The notes beneath the pieces are model-generated. The model was not told where the DNA came from. It saw only the letters and a program-made list of their open reading frames with translations, and did not search any database. Shown here piece after piece: positions 12,129 to 24,693 of a stretch of 64,000 nucleotides of DNA (position 1 is the stretch's first letter; every line of letters begins with the position of its first letter). The DNA is from Boswellia sacra (Eukaryota > Streptophyta > Magnoliopsida > Sapindales > Burseraceae): contig SNVD02006028.1 of the NCBI GenBank assembly GCA_013180625.2, forward strand, positions 1 through 64,000, in the 5' to 3' direction. The position numbers were made by a program, and so were the translations under genes.

Positions 12129-13702
12129 ATGCTGCCAAAGAGACCAAAAGATACCTCCGTGGAGAGTATAATACAACGAGAAGTAGAAGCTCGACGACAA
12201 TCGGCAACATCTTCTCAAACTCAAACGAATAATGAAGGTATATACATGTTTATTTTTATTTTTTAAAATTTGAGGTTGTTCAAACATTTGTTGTTGTTTT
12301 TTTATAGATATGGGTGGTACATCAAGTGTTGTTAAAGGACGTGGAGTAGCTCATACTGTTCGTGAGTGGGGTACAGGCCAAAGGTTGCATATTCAGTTTA
12401 ACTCTCAATGGCAACCCATAAACACAAACAAAGACAAATTAACCACCCAACTTGGAATCATAGCCAAAAATGGCAACATGGCTCCATTGACTTGCCCTCG
12501 GTGGTAAAATATGCCATCACATCTTTTGGATGCCATCTGGAAAGACGTGAAGGTAATTTATGTTTAAGAAATTCGTAAGATAACATGTATATGTATTTGT
12601 ACCTCCATTAATCTATTGCAATTTGTTTTTGCAGGATAATACAGATGTTCCTGATGAGTATAGACCTCATTATTTACAACATATTGGGAACCTTTGGCGG
12701 GATTGGAAAGCTCGTGTAAAGAGGGATTACTACAAAAAATATGATACGGATGAGGACTAGTTACAATTCACTCCTCCCAGAGTTCAGCCAGATCAGTGGC
12801 CTATTCTTGTAGCTTATTGGGGAACAGAACAAGCTAAAGTATGTGCCTAACATAATTAAAAAAGTGTAGATTTCATATTTTTTTGTATTTATATTGTAAG
12901 TCATATAATATAATTGTTGTTAACATTGTTTATATTGTAGGAAGCTACAGAGCAGAATAAGGTAAATCGAACACAACAAGTTGCACTTTATTGAACAGGC
13001 CGCACGTCATTTGCCCAGAAACGAGAAGAGGTAAGTTACATTTGTTTGTTTATACACTCTTTACTTGTTGGTTATCAAGATTTACTTATATATCCTTAGT
13101 AGTTGTATTATTTTAGTTCTGTTATTTTTTTGTTTAGATGATAAGGAATGGAGAGCAAACTAATCGCATTAGTGTCTTCGTCAAGACAAGAACAAAAAGT
13201 AATGGGGAAGTAGGTGATGATGAAAGTGCAGAAATAATTGTAAGTTCTTTAATCTTTTGAACTTATTTATTCATCCACTATCTGTAAATTAATTTTTGCA
13301 TAATACATTATCTTTATTAAGTTGTTATTTCTTTTCATTATGTTGTAGAGTCAATTTAATGAAGGTTTGTCTCAATTTCCACAAGACCAACAAACTCAAC
13401 AAGTGAGAGAAGAAGTATTTGGCAATGTAATGGGACCTGATCATTGCGGTTATGCCCGGACATATGGTTTTGGTCCATCTCTGAATGACGTGCAAGGCAG
13501 CAGCTCATCGGATCTTCACTTGAGGGAAGAGTTGGGTACTTTGCAGCAAGAACACCACAACTTGAAGGAAGCACACAAAAACTTGAATGAAGCACACAAC
13601 AACTTGAAGCAAGATCACAACAACATGAAAATGATGTATGATGAAGTCGTTTCCTTCCTGCAAGAGAGGTTTCCAGAATTTGTAGAGCGGCGTGCTACAT
13701 GA
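12129..13702 (+). pseudogene. TNPA-like / Transposase_24 protein of the CACTA element, three in-frame stops
   Basis: Second gene of the element. The family (Plant transposase Ptta/En/Spm) binds subterminal repeats and helps the transposase. Exons: 12129-12237, 12308-12552, 12635-12838, 12941-13030, 13138-13239 and 13349-13702, all with GT-AG edges. Signature pieces are REWGTGQRL, WKDVKDNTDVPDEY, RVKRDYY, PDQWPILVAYW and TSFAQKREE. The last exon carries a heptad-like stretch (HNLKEAHKNLNEAHNNL), likely a coiled coil for dimerisation. In-frame stops fall at about 12505 (TAA), 12758 (TAG) and 12992 (TGA); otherwise the frame is well kept, so decay is recent relative to the gypsy remnant downstream. 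Confidence 0.88.
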
Positions 13703-14239
13703 CCAGTATTTACTTATTTTTAAAATTAAAAATGTAGTTTCAGTTGACTCATACTTTTAACTTATGTTTCATGTTTTTTTTATAAATAGGTCCCAGATGC
13801 TTTAAGTGGACATCATAGTCATTTTCAATATGATAGTCATGGAACAAACAACCTTACAGATCGTGATTCAAACCACGAGAACGAATAGGTATATAAACGA
13901 AATTAAACAATTTGTTTTAAAATACATAATGTTACTTAATGATTATAATCTTGGTTACAAATTTATTCTTGCAGGTTATTTTCCAAGTTTTACGGCTTAC
14001 TTATCCGATGATTGAGTTTTGTGGAGGTTGTTGAACTATATAAGTGATCAGATGTTGTTTAACTATTTGATTATATAATGTTGAACTATGTGGATGATGA
14101 CTGAGTTATCTTTGGTTTGTTTAGGTTATGGTTTAACTATTTATGTGACATATTTTGATATTTGATTTGATTTCATCATATTCATCGAATGATTGAAGAA
14201 ACATATCAAAATATTTTTGTGAGACAGGTTACTAAATAT
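13703..14239 (+). other. 3' flank of the TNPA-like gene
   Basis: A possible further exon at 13790-13889 (after TTTATAAATAG, ending GAACGAATAG) would give a short acidic/His-rich tail, but the preceding exon already ends in a stop. Otherwise AT-rich, probably 3' untranslated region. Confidence 0.3.
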
Positions 14240-14702
14240 TTAGACAGTAAATAATATTAAACAGCAAAAAAATTAAAAAAAAACATTTACAGCAGTTTCT
14301 TGGTCATCGCAAAAAAATTCGGCAACTATTTGCGACGAGTCGTTGGCCATTTTTGTTAACCTATTTACGGCAGTTTCTACCTTTTACGGTGGTTATGTGA
14401 AAAATTTTTATGGCGGTTTCCATACTTTTTACGGCGGTTTCTTGGTCGACGTAAAAAGACAAGCATATACGGTGGTTCGAAACCGCTGCAAAAGGGTGTG
14501 GTTTATGCCAATTGCATTTCGTCGTCCGTTTTTGCGTCGAACACAGTAACCGCCGTAAAAACTTTTTTGCGGCGTGCTAAAACCACGGGTAAAGCTTTTA
14601 CTACTGTTGCTTTTACGGCGGTTTACAACCGCCGTATAACTGCCGTAAAAGGGTTTTTGCGGCAGTTTTCGCCTGCCACAAATGGTCCTCCATGTTGTAG
14701 TG
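14240..14702. repeat. CACTA 3' subterminal repeat zone and terminus
   Basis: Many copies of TTTACGGCGGTT and its complement AACCGCCGTAAA, with GC-rich variants such as TTTTTGCGGCAG, in both orientations. The zone ends in ATGTTGTAGTG (14692-14702). This is the expected site cluster for the TNPA-like protein. It is CpG-rich against an AT-rich background. Confidence 0.85.
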
Positions 14703-15532
14703 TGAGCAGCAGGTTTATATAAATACCTTTCATGAAATATCAATAATTGGAGCTAAGTATAAATTAGCATTTTACCCTTCCAATTATATCTTGATCTCTT
14801 AATACCAGTTTTACACCATTTAAATTATTTAAGATTTATTCAAATAAATTTTAGTTTAATGAATAACATTTCATTAAATACTTGACCAAGATTCTATCAC
14901 TTAAAACCTTGTAAAATCATCCAGGTGGTATTCTGCAATCTCTTAGGAGTCATAAATTCCATATCTATGATATAGTGTCTACTAATATACAGATCTTACA
15001 ATCCTAACTAGCCAAAGTATTGACCTTTATTAATATCTGACTTTTTATTCTAGTCAAAGATCATAGCCTGCATACTGGAGGTACACTACCCACTCAAGAT
15101 TAAGGTAGGAATGCCTTTAGTACTCGGTTGTGGTAATTTAGATTCGGTCACGGTATTTCCACTAAATATAATTCTACATGGTCATGTTCAATACATTCAT
15201 AATGCACAAGTGTCTTTCTCCTAAAGTCTCCACTTCAAATGGTTAGAGACTCACCATTTCCTCATTGAAGACAAACCATACAACAACTTTGTCCAAACAA
15301 AGTGCCTAACTTTTATTTTTAGGTTATGAATTAGTTTTGAGCTATGATAAAATTCTATGTCTCATAAATAGCTCATCTATATAGAATTTTATCATTGGAT
15401 AAGCTTTGGAGTCTTTAGTCATTGCTAGAATCATATTTGGATAAAATAAATAATAACAACTTTTATTTATTAATGATGTTTTTACAAATTTAAAGAAAAT
15501 ATCCATCACTCTTTAGGGCATATATAGAGCTA
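14703..15532. other. Non-coding spacer, nothing recognised
   Basis: No gene or repeat could be supported. It could contain the rotted 5' half of the gypsy element that follows. Confidence 0.4.
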
Positions 15533-18478
15533 TTGGGGTTGCCAACTATAAAGCATTCGAGACCTTATAAGATAGGTTGGATCAAAAGGAGCATAGAGAG
15601 TAAGATTACTGACGTTTGTAAGGTATCCTTTTCTATTGGCAAGTCTTATATGGACGAAGTGGATTGTGATGTAGTAGAAATGAATGCTCGCCATCTGTTA
15701 ATTGGTAGGCCATGCCAATATGATAGAAATATTATTCACAAGAGGAGGGATAATACTTATTCCTTTTTTTGGAATCATAAGAAAATGACTTTCTTACCAA
15801 TTTCCCAAGCCTAGCAAGCAACCACTTCAACGTAAGGAGCAGTCCTTATTGCTCCCAATTTTAGGATCTCAGTTGCAACATGAAGCCAAGGGTAGTTCAT
15901 GTATAATGACTTTGGTTGTACAAGAGCAAAATTTAGAGTTAGCTTAGCCTCCTTATCCAATGGAGGTTGAGAAATTGCTGCAAGAATTTCAAGAGTTAAT
16001 TACCTCAGACTTACCAGTAGAATTGCCACCAAAGAGAGGAATTGAACACAATATTAATCTTGCACCTGAACCTAGTCTTTTGAATATTCCTCATTACCGC
16101 ATGAGCCCATATGAAAATGAGATTTGGAAGGGAATAATGGATTATTTACTTAGCACGCAACTGATAAGGCCTAGCCTTTGTCTATGTGTCATTCCACGGC
16201 TTTACTAGTTCCTAAAAAAGATAGGAGTTGGAGAATGTGTATTAATTGTAAAGTTATCAATAAGATGACTATCAAGTATAGCTTTCCAATTCCATGATTG
16301 GAAGATATGATTGATAGACTGGAGGGGTCTAGTGTGTTTTCCATGCTCGATTTGCACAACAGGTACCGCCAAATTAGAATTCAAGAAGGAGATGAATGGA
16401 AAAACTATATTCAAGACCAGGAATGGCTTGTTTGAGTGCAAGTAATGCCATTTCGTCTTTTTAATGCCCCGAGCACTTTTATGCATTTGATGATTGAAGT
16501 GCTCAAGTCATTTGCTAACCAATTTGTAGTTGTTTACTTTGATGATATCTTGGTTTTCAGGAAGTCCAAAGAGAGCATGTTAAACACTTGAGGCATGTTC
16601 TTCAAGCTCTACATGCCTATAAGTTATACCTAAACTTCAAGAAATGTGAGTTCATGACAGATAAATTGGTGTTCTTAGGCTTTGTGGTTAGTGCCAAGGG
16701 AATCCAAGCTAACAAGAAGAAATTACAAGCTGTTAATGATTGGCCAACTACTTCAAATGTTTCTAAATTGCCAAGCTCTATAGGCTTGACTACTTTCTAC
16801 CGGCGATTCATTAAAGATTTCGCTCTATTGTGGTACTTATATCCAATTGCTTGTGTAAAGGAAAGTTTAGATGGGGACCTGATCAAACTAAAACTTTCAC
16901 TTTTGTTGAAAAAAAACTTACTTCAGCACCTGTCCTAGCTAGCAGTTCCCAACTTTGACAAATTATTTGTAGTTGATATTGATACTTGTAGGACTGGAAT
17001 ACAAGTTGTGCTTTCTCAAGACAACATGCATATTTAGTTCTTTAGTGAGAAGTTATCAAAAGCTAGGCGAAAATGGGCCATATATAGCAAGAATTTTTTG
17101 CCATCATTCGAGCCTTAAAACATTGGGAGCATTATCTCATTGGGAAAGAGTTGCTCTTAGATCACAAAACTCCCCCATTTATCAATTCTTAAAGGAACAT
17201 CAGTATAATGCATGCATGATGGATAGTGTTTCTACAACGTTTCACCTTTGTTTTCAAACATAAGGCTCAATAGTTAAACAAGGTTGTAGATGCTTTGAGT
17301 CGATGACACCATACTTGGGTCATTTTGAAATCTAAAGTGGATGGATTTGATTCCTTAAAAGAAACTTATAAGGAAGATCTTGACTTTGGAATCCTTTGGG
17401 AGAGGTGTCAAAGGCATGAACACTTAAACAATTTTCATATTTAGCACTGTTTCTTATTCAAAGGGAACTAACTCTGCATTCCTCAATCTTCAATGAAGGA
17501 ATTTTTGTTAAGGGACCTACATGTTTGGTGGTTTACTAGCTCACATAGGTAAAGTGGGACCCTAGCTTTACTAGAAGAAAGGTTTTTGGCCCCATTTACA
17601 TAGGATATTAATAAGCCTATTAATCATTGTGGCACATGTCAAAGTGCAAAAGATGATACCAAAACATTGGTTTGTGCAAAATTTGGGAGGATTTATCCAT
17701 AGGTTTTGTTTTGGGGTTGCCAAGATCAGAAGGAGGAGTTGATTCAATTTTTATGGTGGTGGATCATTTCTCTAAAATGGCTCATTTTCTTCCTTATAAG
17801 ATGTCATTCGATGCTAGTCATGTAGCTCAATTTTTCTTCAAGGAAGTGGCTCATCTTCATGGCTTAACTAAAAACTATTGTGAGTGATAGAGATGTTAAG
17901 TTTATTAGCCATTACTGGAAGGAGCTTTGGAAACTTCTCAAGACTGATTTGAAACTTAGAGTGCCTACCATCCACAATCTAATGGTTAGATTGAAGTTGT
18001 TAATAAAACACTTGTTGATATGCTTTGAATGATCATCCAAAGTAGTGGGATACTTACTTAGCTTAAGTTGAATTTGAACATAATAGTATGAAGAATCGTT
18101 TTACTAGTTATTCTCCTTTTGCTATTGTATATACCAAGCCTCCCAACCACACAGTTGATTTGGTTGAGCTTACAATAAACAAATGTAGACATGCTATTGA
18201 TCTCGCCACTCAATTTTCACAATTTCATGTTTAGATTCAAACAAAATTACAGTAGGTCAATGCTTCTCACAAATCTGCCATTGATCGACATCGTCCAGTT
18301 CAATTATACAAGGAGAGTGACATTATTACAATCTTTTTGCGTAAGGAACGTTTTCTAGCTGGTGCATACAACAACTTTCAAGCCAAGAAATGGAGGCCTA
18401 TTCAGATTTTGAAGAAGATTGACAATAATGCTTATGTTGAATCCTTCTTGAGCGACTCGAGTCATTTCCTTTAAGTAG
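15533..18478 (+). pseudogene. Ty3-gypsy pol remnant, heavily broken
   Basis: Pol of a Ty3-gypsy retrotransposon. In order: the end of the retropepsin region (15533-15814, with KPYKIGW-like and HLLIGRPCQYD), reverse transcriptase (15960-16600, with NIPHYRMSP, IKYSFPIP and the active-site YFDDIL at 16535), an RNase H region (about 16640-17300), the integrase zinc finger (CGTCQSAK at about 17629), integrase core (17672-17900, [11 protein letters not shown] and DRDVKF) and the C-terminal region (18060-18475). Stops and frameshifts occur every few hundred bases, and gag and the 5' LTR are not seen. A purine-rich GTAGGGGGA at 18475 would be the polypurine tract. Confidence 0.9.
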
Positions 18479-18640
18479 GGGGATGGAACAATGAGAAAAC
18501 AAAGTAGTAGTAGTTGAATGATGAGAATAACTGGGTAGTATTAGTTGTTGTTATCATTTACTTGTTCTAGTTTGTTGTGTTTTTGTTTTGGTGGAGTTTA
18601 GAGTTATTTTGTGGTTCCAAGAAAGTAAGCTCAATGCCTT
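18479..18640 (+). other. Probable start of the gypsy 3' LTR, cut by a CACTA insertion
   Basis: Directly follows the putative polypurine tract and begins TGGAACAATGAG. It is interrupted at 18640 by the CACTA element at 18641. No second LTR is available for comparison, so the LTR call is inference from position. Confidence 0.45.
18638..18640. repeat. CTT target-site duplication, left
   Basis: Matches CTT at 22301-22303 directly outside the other end of the CACTA element. Confidence 0.85.
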
Positions 18641-19009
18641 CACTACAAGAAATTTTTACATATTTATCAATTTGTAATTTTTTTATTTGGCAGTTTTTAA
18701 AGAAAATGGAAAATATAACATTGGTCTAGAAGTCAAACCCAGCTTTCCTTCATATTTGTCACACTTTTTTTTAACTTTATTATATATTTTCACATTTTTA
18801 GACAATGATAAGTTTGTACAAAAAAACCTTTTGTCTCTTTTCCTATTATAAAATATATGAAAAATATATGGATTTATGTGAGATTTGTAGGGACGATTTT
18901 GACAAGTTGTAATGGATAGGGATTTTCTTGAAATTTAACTATGTATACAGAGAAAAAGAGTATCATTCCAACCCTAATTTCCTAAACGGCTAAACCTAAA
19001 TCTCTAACC

Positions 19010-19240
19010 CTAAAACTCTTTCCTCCTCCACTCCCCTCCACCCCACCATCACCACTCGTTATGTCCTCCTCCACCATCACCGCCCCTCGAGTCCACTCCG
19101 CCATCGCCACTCGTTAGGTCCTCCTCCACCATCGCCGCCGCTCAAGTCCACTCTACCATCATCTTCCCTTGTTATGACCGCCTCCAACATCCTCACTCAC
19201 AGCTCATCTTCACCTTCTCCACTCCACCCCACCATTGCTG
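19010..19240. repeat. C-rich imperfect tandem repeats inside the CACTA element
   Basis: Repeats of the type CCTCCTCCACCATCACCGCC and CACTCGTTATGTCC with a period of about 60-66 bp, preceded by AACCCTAAAACTC at about 19000. The composition looks like a captured 5' untranslated region or proline-rich coding start, but no protein could be read through it. Confidence 0.5.
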
Positions 19241-20871
19241 AAGGTGTGGGATTATCATCTTAACTTCTAAGACATCGTGTCATATCTTAGGTGTGTGCAA
19301 GAGCTTTAACACCGTCTCATATCTCAAGTGAATTAAAATCAATAGCTTAGCTAGTATCATACGGTTTTATATAGTAAAATAAGATTTTAATGTTGCCATC
19401 TCCTCATTCTTCGGATTAATCAAGGTGCTGGACCCAACTTGGGAGGCATGGAAGATTCACTATATAGTGATCCAGGTATATGTGAATTCTTGTCCATCTT
19501 CCATCATGTTATTGACGTTCATCTTAAAGGCTTGTGATTGATATGTTAAATTTCAATTATTAAATTTAAATGATATAGAATATATGTTGTGATTTTTACT
19601 CATTCGATTTTTGTTATATCATCTTCTAATTATTAATTCATTCATTTTTAATAAAATCTGGTTGGGCCATAACCATCCCCTCGCCAGTTTTGATTGGGGA
19701 CTTAGTCATAATAGTAAAAATTAAAATCTCATGGGCTAATAAAATTCTTCCTACTTCAGTATACAAGTTGGTTGAGATTGTATAATATTTAGATTAATAA
19801 CATTAATTTGATTGTTGTTGCTTTTTACCTCCAAATGGGATTATGGGCATCATTAAAATAATTAGTTGTGTTGTTGTGAATTTGAAATTGGGTTTGTTTA
19901 AGATAATTTCAACATAGTTGGATTATTTATTACTGTTAATTTTTTTTTCTTTTCTTATCTTAGTTGAGAGATTAATTAGAATGATGAACTATATATACAT
20001 ACAGTATATATAATGCTTAATTTCCATTAGATTGATATTATCATTCGATTTTAAGGCTTAAATTTTTTTTTTTTTGGCTTTTAATTCAAGACAAGGTGGC
20101 TAAAAGTTGAATATGGGGATTCATGCGGGAACCTAGCAAGGTGAGTTATCAACTAAATGAATCACACTGAAAAAGACTAATAAAAAGTAAACTATAAAGG
20201 ATGAAAGACAACAAGTGAGAGAGTAAAGTAAAGTTATATAAAAATAATGATAAAAAATAGTTATACTTGAAATATAGTCTTTTAAGAAAATAATTTTTAT
20301 TTTTAAATGATATATATTTTGATTAAACAACAAAAAGTGCTATATAAATATAGATTTGAAAGATATGATGCTTCTCAAATGCTTTCTTATGTAATTCATG
20401 AAATAATTTTTCTTGTTTGTCAACAATGGGAAACTATTTATTTGAAAGATATGATGCACGGATATGATTGGCAGGTTTAAGAGTTGTTTGATTTATTACT
20501 TTTTTTTCCTCACAACAGCCCAGGCGAGTGCTGAGTGTTTCCATTGTTTATGTTCTATATGGTACCTTTTTTATTTTTTTTGGGTCCTGTGAATTTCAAA
20601 AGCTTTACTTGCTTTTGCTCTGATAATTAAAGACTAAGATCCCATTTGAGGAGTATGAAATGTTGTCTTTTCATTATGTCTAGTATCTTTTTATTATGTT
20701 GATAATTAATCCACTATACGGTTTGAGTTTTGGAAAAATTCTAATTCTACATAAGATGTCTCTTTGACATTATGATTAATATATTAGTTAATATTTTATT
20801 TTCCAACATCTTTTGAGTTACTGAATTTAAGTTTCTTTGCACTACTTAGTTCACGATAGAGGCTTGTGAAA

Positions 20872-21546
20872 GTTTACAAGGGTTGGATTAATGAGAAGAC
20901 ACTTGCTCGATCCTGCTAAAAGTGGGATTGGAATAATAGTGGTTGCTTTCAAGAAATTGAACCCAAAAAGCATGCAAGGTTTGAAGAATGGCAAGTATAT
21001 TATATTGAATATTTCAAATTTAAAATGTTAAATAGCTTGAGGTCTGGCTTTTCTACATACTTAAGAGAAGAAATTCATTTATAAAGATTTTAAGGCAACC
21101 AATATAGTACCTAAAGGGAAGGGGTTGGTTTCTGTTTGATCCCTGCATTTCTATCTATATCAATTTAGCCTTAGGCTTCATTCGTGTGTTAAATTGAATA
21201 AATTAATATCAGTAGAATCAAATAAAAAATCTGGTGGCTACTCAAATTAGTACTGTAATTATACAATTCCAAATGGTTTCTTTTGTCTTCTTGTTTCCAA
21301 ATGGCATTATAATTGATGGGTTGCTTTCAAGATATGCATCTACTATATACTTTACGTACCTTGTATAAATCTTCTAACAACATTGCATTTTTTCTTCTTC
21401 TATTATTTTCTTTTATAGTAGTCCTAAAAGGCATCTAATGTTCAATTTTGGCTTGGTAGAGCTCGGGCCTTCTGGTGGAGAGTTGCATGTCACAACCAGG
21501 GTTAGAGGCACATATGGATACTCAACTTCAGAATACATTGCAATTG
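20872..21546 (+). pseudogene. Captured fragments of a receptor-like cytoplasmic kinase (RLCK-VII type)
   Basis: Three blocks follow kinase order. 20872-20996 gives VYKGWINEKTLA and, after a frame change, VVAFKKLNPKSMQGLK, which contains the ATP-binding lysine. 21080-21115 gives YKDFKATNI, the catalytic loop (usual YRDFKASNI). 21441-21546 gives NFGLVELGPSGG and TTRVRGTYGYSTSEYIA up to a GT donor, the activation segment. The usual DFG is NFG and APE is TSE, so the metal-binding aspartate is lost. Frameshifts and missing subdomains make it non-functional. Kept intron spacing points to a genomic capture by the surrounding CACTA element. Confidence 0.85.
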
Positions 21547-22300
21547 GTAATTTTTATATCTCGAGCCAATTTGGAAATATTACATAGGTCTTACTTTGTA
21601 GCTTGAGAAGTTTTTTATAGGAAGTCATGGTTATTAAAGGCTTGTGATAGTTTAGTGTTCAAGTCACGTTAAGAAATATTATCGATTAAACATTAAAGGA
21701 GTTTAATTAGTAAGAAATATTATTGTCTTGTCAGTACCTAAGTAGTATATTTTTCTCATTTTTTCTTAACTCTTCTTCCGTCAGCTGTATCTTGGTTACA
21801 AAGATGTGACCTAGGTGTTATGCATTTGTTACGGAGTTGTTGTGTGATTGATTAGAGGATTAGACTTTAATATTAAATATGATTGATCGAAGAGTTAGTT
21901 CTTGTTGCGATTGTGAATTTGGTAGAGTAAAATTGGTTATGCTCACTTGTTTTCTATGGCTTTTCGATGTATGATTGAAGATGATTGATTGGACGATTGG
22001 TGCTTGTTTTGTAAGAAATTTAATGTGACAAATGATACAGATTATGCATTTCTTAAGTTATTATTCATTTAAAAATACTTGGCAGCTAAAAACAGTCAAG
22101 TATTTTTTTTTTTTTAATTTTTAAACTAATCAAAATTGGTGGCCAAAGAATGCCAAATATAGTCAGTGCATATTTGGCAGGTTGATTGACTACCAAATAG
22201 ACTATATTTAGCGGTGCCATTGGTGGCGCTTTCGAAACCGTCAAATAAATACTTAGGTGGCGGTCAAAAACCGCCAAATATGATCATTTTTCTTGTAGTG

Positions 22301-22303
22301 CTT
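22301..22303. repeat. CTT target-site duplication, right
   Basis: Matches CTT at 18638-18640. Confidence 0.85.
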
Positions 22304-23287
22304 GTCACTAAAAAACAAGGGCTATAGCACTGCTAGGTGCCATATCGCTACTTCTCACAGGGTTGCGGCATTGGTGGTGTGGTTGCATTGAGCCACAACA
22401 CCATTCTTTTGGAGACCATAGCGCTAAAGAGGCAGAGAATCAAACGCCATAATGCCACTCTTCAAAGTTCGCGACACTAGTGGGAGAAATATGAAAGTTT
22501 CATGTTTTGTTTTAGTTTTTACTTTACACACGTCAATTTTGTATTGGTTGAACTTGTAGTATATAATGCATGGATTTTGGTGATTGAGCAGCTCTTTGGC
22601 TCATTTTGGTTCTAGCAGTTTTTGGGAAACTTTTCCCTCAAGCAATAAAGATTTTCTGGATTTATGGGGGAAGTTTTAGTCATTTAGCAGATTGTTTTCA
22701 TCAGTTTAGGGTGGTTTTCTAGGTTTCCTTTGAGGCAAATTAGTGGTGATTTCATGGGTTTGCAGTGTGTGGTTTATGATTGTGATGAGGATTTCGAGGC
22801 AGTATGTGATTATGGGTGCTGCTTTTCAGCAACTTTGGTTATGCTTATGTTATTTGGTTTAGGAAGGCTTTTTGGCTTTTCTTTGAGGTAAATCGATGGC
22901 AATTTTCTAGACTTGGTAGTGGGCTCGATTGTCTTGTAACAAGGATTTCTTGATGGTATGTGTGATTATGGGTGGTGCAATTTTAGTGCTTTTGTTTGTG
23001 TTTGTACAAGATGATTTGGGGGTGCTGATGCTAAAGACGGTGGTAGTAATTTGTTATGAATTTTTAGTTTCTGTGTATATTTTAGCTTGTACATACACAC
23101 ACACACACGTGTTAAATTTTTATCATTTGTTTATAAGTTTTGTTTATTAATTATTTGGTCAACCTGTCAAGAAAAGGATATTTTCGTTCAGTTGTTATTT
23201 GATAGGGTTAAATCATGGTCAATGTCACTTTCTCATTAAGGTTAATCTTCGTCTGCCAATGACATGGAGCAAATTGTATATTTCAAA
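22304..23287. other. Non-coding DNA with an internal degenerate duplication
   Basis: 22708-22825 and 22864-22985 are diverged tandem copies (TTTGAGGCAAATT/TTTGAGGTAAATC and TGTGATTATGGGTG shared). The first part may continue the gypsy 3' LTR or its flank. A short (AC)n run is at 23095-23107. No gene recognised. Confidence 0.45.
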
Positions 23288-23767
23288 TATGGGTGGCAAT
23301 TTTTGACACGATACACGATTAATAAATAGATCAAATTCGTGTTGAGAGTATTTAACATGTCAACCTATTTAATGACACAAATAACTAAATATATTTTGTC
23401 AATCGTCGACATGCAAGCTCATTTAGCTATATGAATTGTTACTTACTTACAAACTATATATTATAAAACTGAAAATTATATATTATAAAGTAAATTAATT
23501 TATATAATAGTAAATTATGATGATTTTAATAATTTTTTCATATTAACAATTATTTGTATTCTAAAAATAATTTTAATTAATATAAATATATAGAATATGT
23601 TATATTATACATAACTAGGTTTAACAATTAAGTAAATTATTTAAATTAAATATGACATGATTATAATACGTGGGTGACACATTTAATAATTATGTGAGAT
23701 CCGTGTCTCATATTTGAACACGAATAATTAAATGGGTTAACACGTATAACACGAATTGCTATACCTA
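23288..23767. mobile_element. hAT-type MITE, about 480 bp
   Basis: Ends are TATGGGTGGCAAT (left) and, inverted, TAGGTATAGCAAT (right), typical hAT-style termini. Flanking 8-mers ATTTCAAA (23280-23287) and ATTTAAAA (23768-23775) match at 7 of 8 positions, consistent with an aged 8-bp target duplication. The subterminal zones repeat CACGATT/CACGAAT and GACACG. No coding capacity. Confidence 0.7.
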
Positions 23768-23775
23768 ATTTAAAA

Positions 23776-24688
23776 AAACTCAGGGAGAATCCTTTTTTTT
23801 TAATTACCTAAACCCTTTTTTATTAATTACCTAAACTCCATGGGCATATTAATTATCCTTGAATTATTTCTCAATATTTAAAAAATGACATCGTGCACCT
23901 GTATCTATAAGTTATAAAATATTTCACAATTTGGTTAAGCTTGCAGGAATGAATTAATAAAGTTATAAATATAAAAAGTTAGCAATTTGGTAATGAATTA
24001 GTTATTAATAAGGTTAAGCATGCAGGAATGAATTAATAAATTATTCGAGATATGATATGAAAAACTGGTTGTTTCATCCGGAAACACTTGTTTCATAGGC
24101 TACTATATAGCCTCATCTGATGTCTTTCTTACAAAGAATCTTTAATTTAACTTGTTCACGAAAAAATAATGAAGCCGAAGAGAAGACAACAATAGCAAAA
24201 AACAATGTCGCCAAAAAGGATGAGCGAACAAGGGTGACTGGCGTCTTTATTACATTTATTCTCTCGGAGCAACTTCTTTCTTGACGAAATAGAAGGGAGA
24301 CATAACACATGCTCCCACTATTTATTTTTCCTATATTTATCATAGCAGCTAGTAGTGTTTACTTGTGAAACAAAGATTAATGGTAAATTTGAAATAAAAA
24401 TTTTAATTCATATTTTTGTTGTGTTAAACAGTAGTTTCAATCTAGCTTTTCCATTCTCTTTTTTCAAATTTTTTTATTATGATTTAATTTCTTTTCAGTT
24501 TCTTCTATCCACTTTTTCAAGTAAATGTTTAAAATATGGAGAAAATCATCTTCATAATAGATGTATATTCGTCAGCTCAATCCTAAGATGCTGCATTTCT
24601 TGAGTGGCAAGATTGAATAGATGTTTATGCATTTATTGCAAGAAAGTTGTTTTTCCAATTTTAGTAACTATTTATAAATAAACAAGGG
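23776..24688. other. AT-rich DNA, no gene recognised
   Basis: Contains short repeated phrases (AAGCATGCAGGAATGAATTAATAAA at about 23940 and 24015 share most bases) but no supported feature. Confidence 0.4.
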
Positions 24689-24693
24689 TATTT

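Larger units (their letters stand above)
8310..14702 (+). mobile_element. Two-gene CACTA (En/Spm) transposon, 3' end defined, 5' end not found
   Basis: Holds the usual pair of CACTA genes in order: transposase (TNPD-type, 8310-11866), then a TNPA/Transposase_24-type gene (12129-13702). The 3' subterminal zone ends in ATGTTGTAGTG at 14702. No matching CACTACAACAT start was found upstream, so the listed start is the first coding base and not an element boundary. The repeat array at 5920-7560 may belong to it. Both genes carry lesions, so the copy looks inactive. Confidence 0.8.
18641..22300 (+). mobile_element. Complete non-autonomous CACTA element with target duplication CTT
   Basis: Starts CACTACAAGAAA (18641) and ends with TTTTTCTTGTAGTG (22300), the inverted partner. 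Both sides are flanked by the same 3 bp, CTT (18638-18640 and 22301-22303), the length diagnostic of CACTA insertion. Subterminal motifs ATTTGGCAG/ATTTGGCGG occur at both ends (18687 and, inverted, about 22270). No transposase is present; the 3.66-kb interior carries fragments of a host protein kinase and a C-rich repeat block. It sits just after the gypsy remnant and is therefore younger than it. Confidence 0.93.

Noticed and set aside
14343..14743. Overlapping open frames on both strands.
   Set aside because: They lie in the CACTA subterminal repeats; CpG-rich repeats lack stops by composition.
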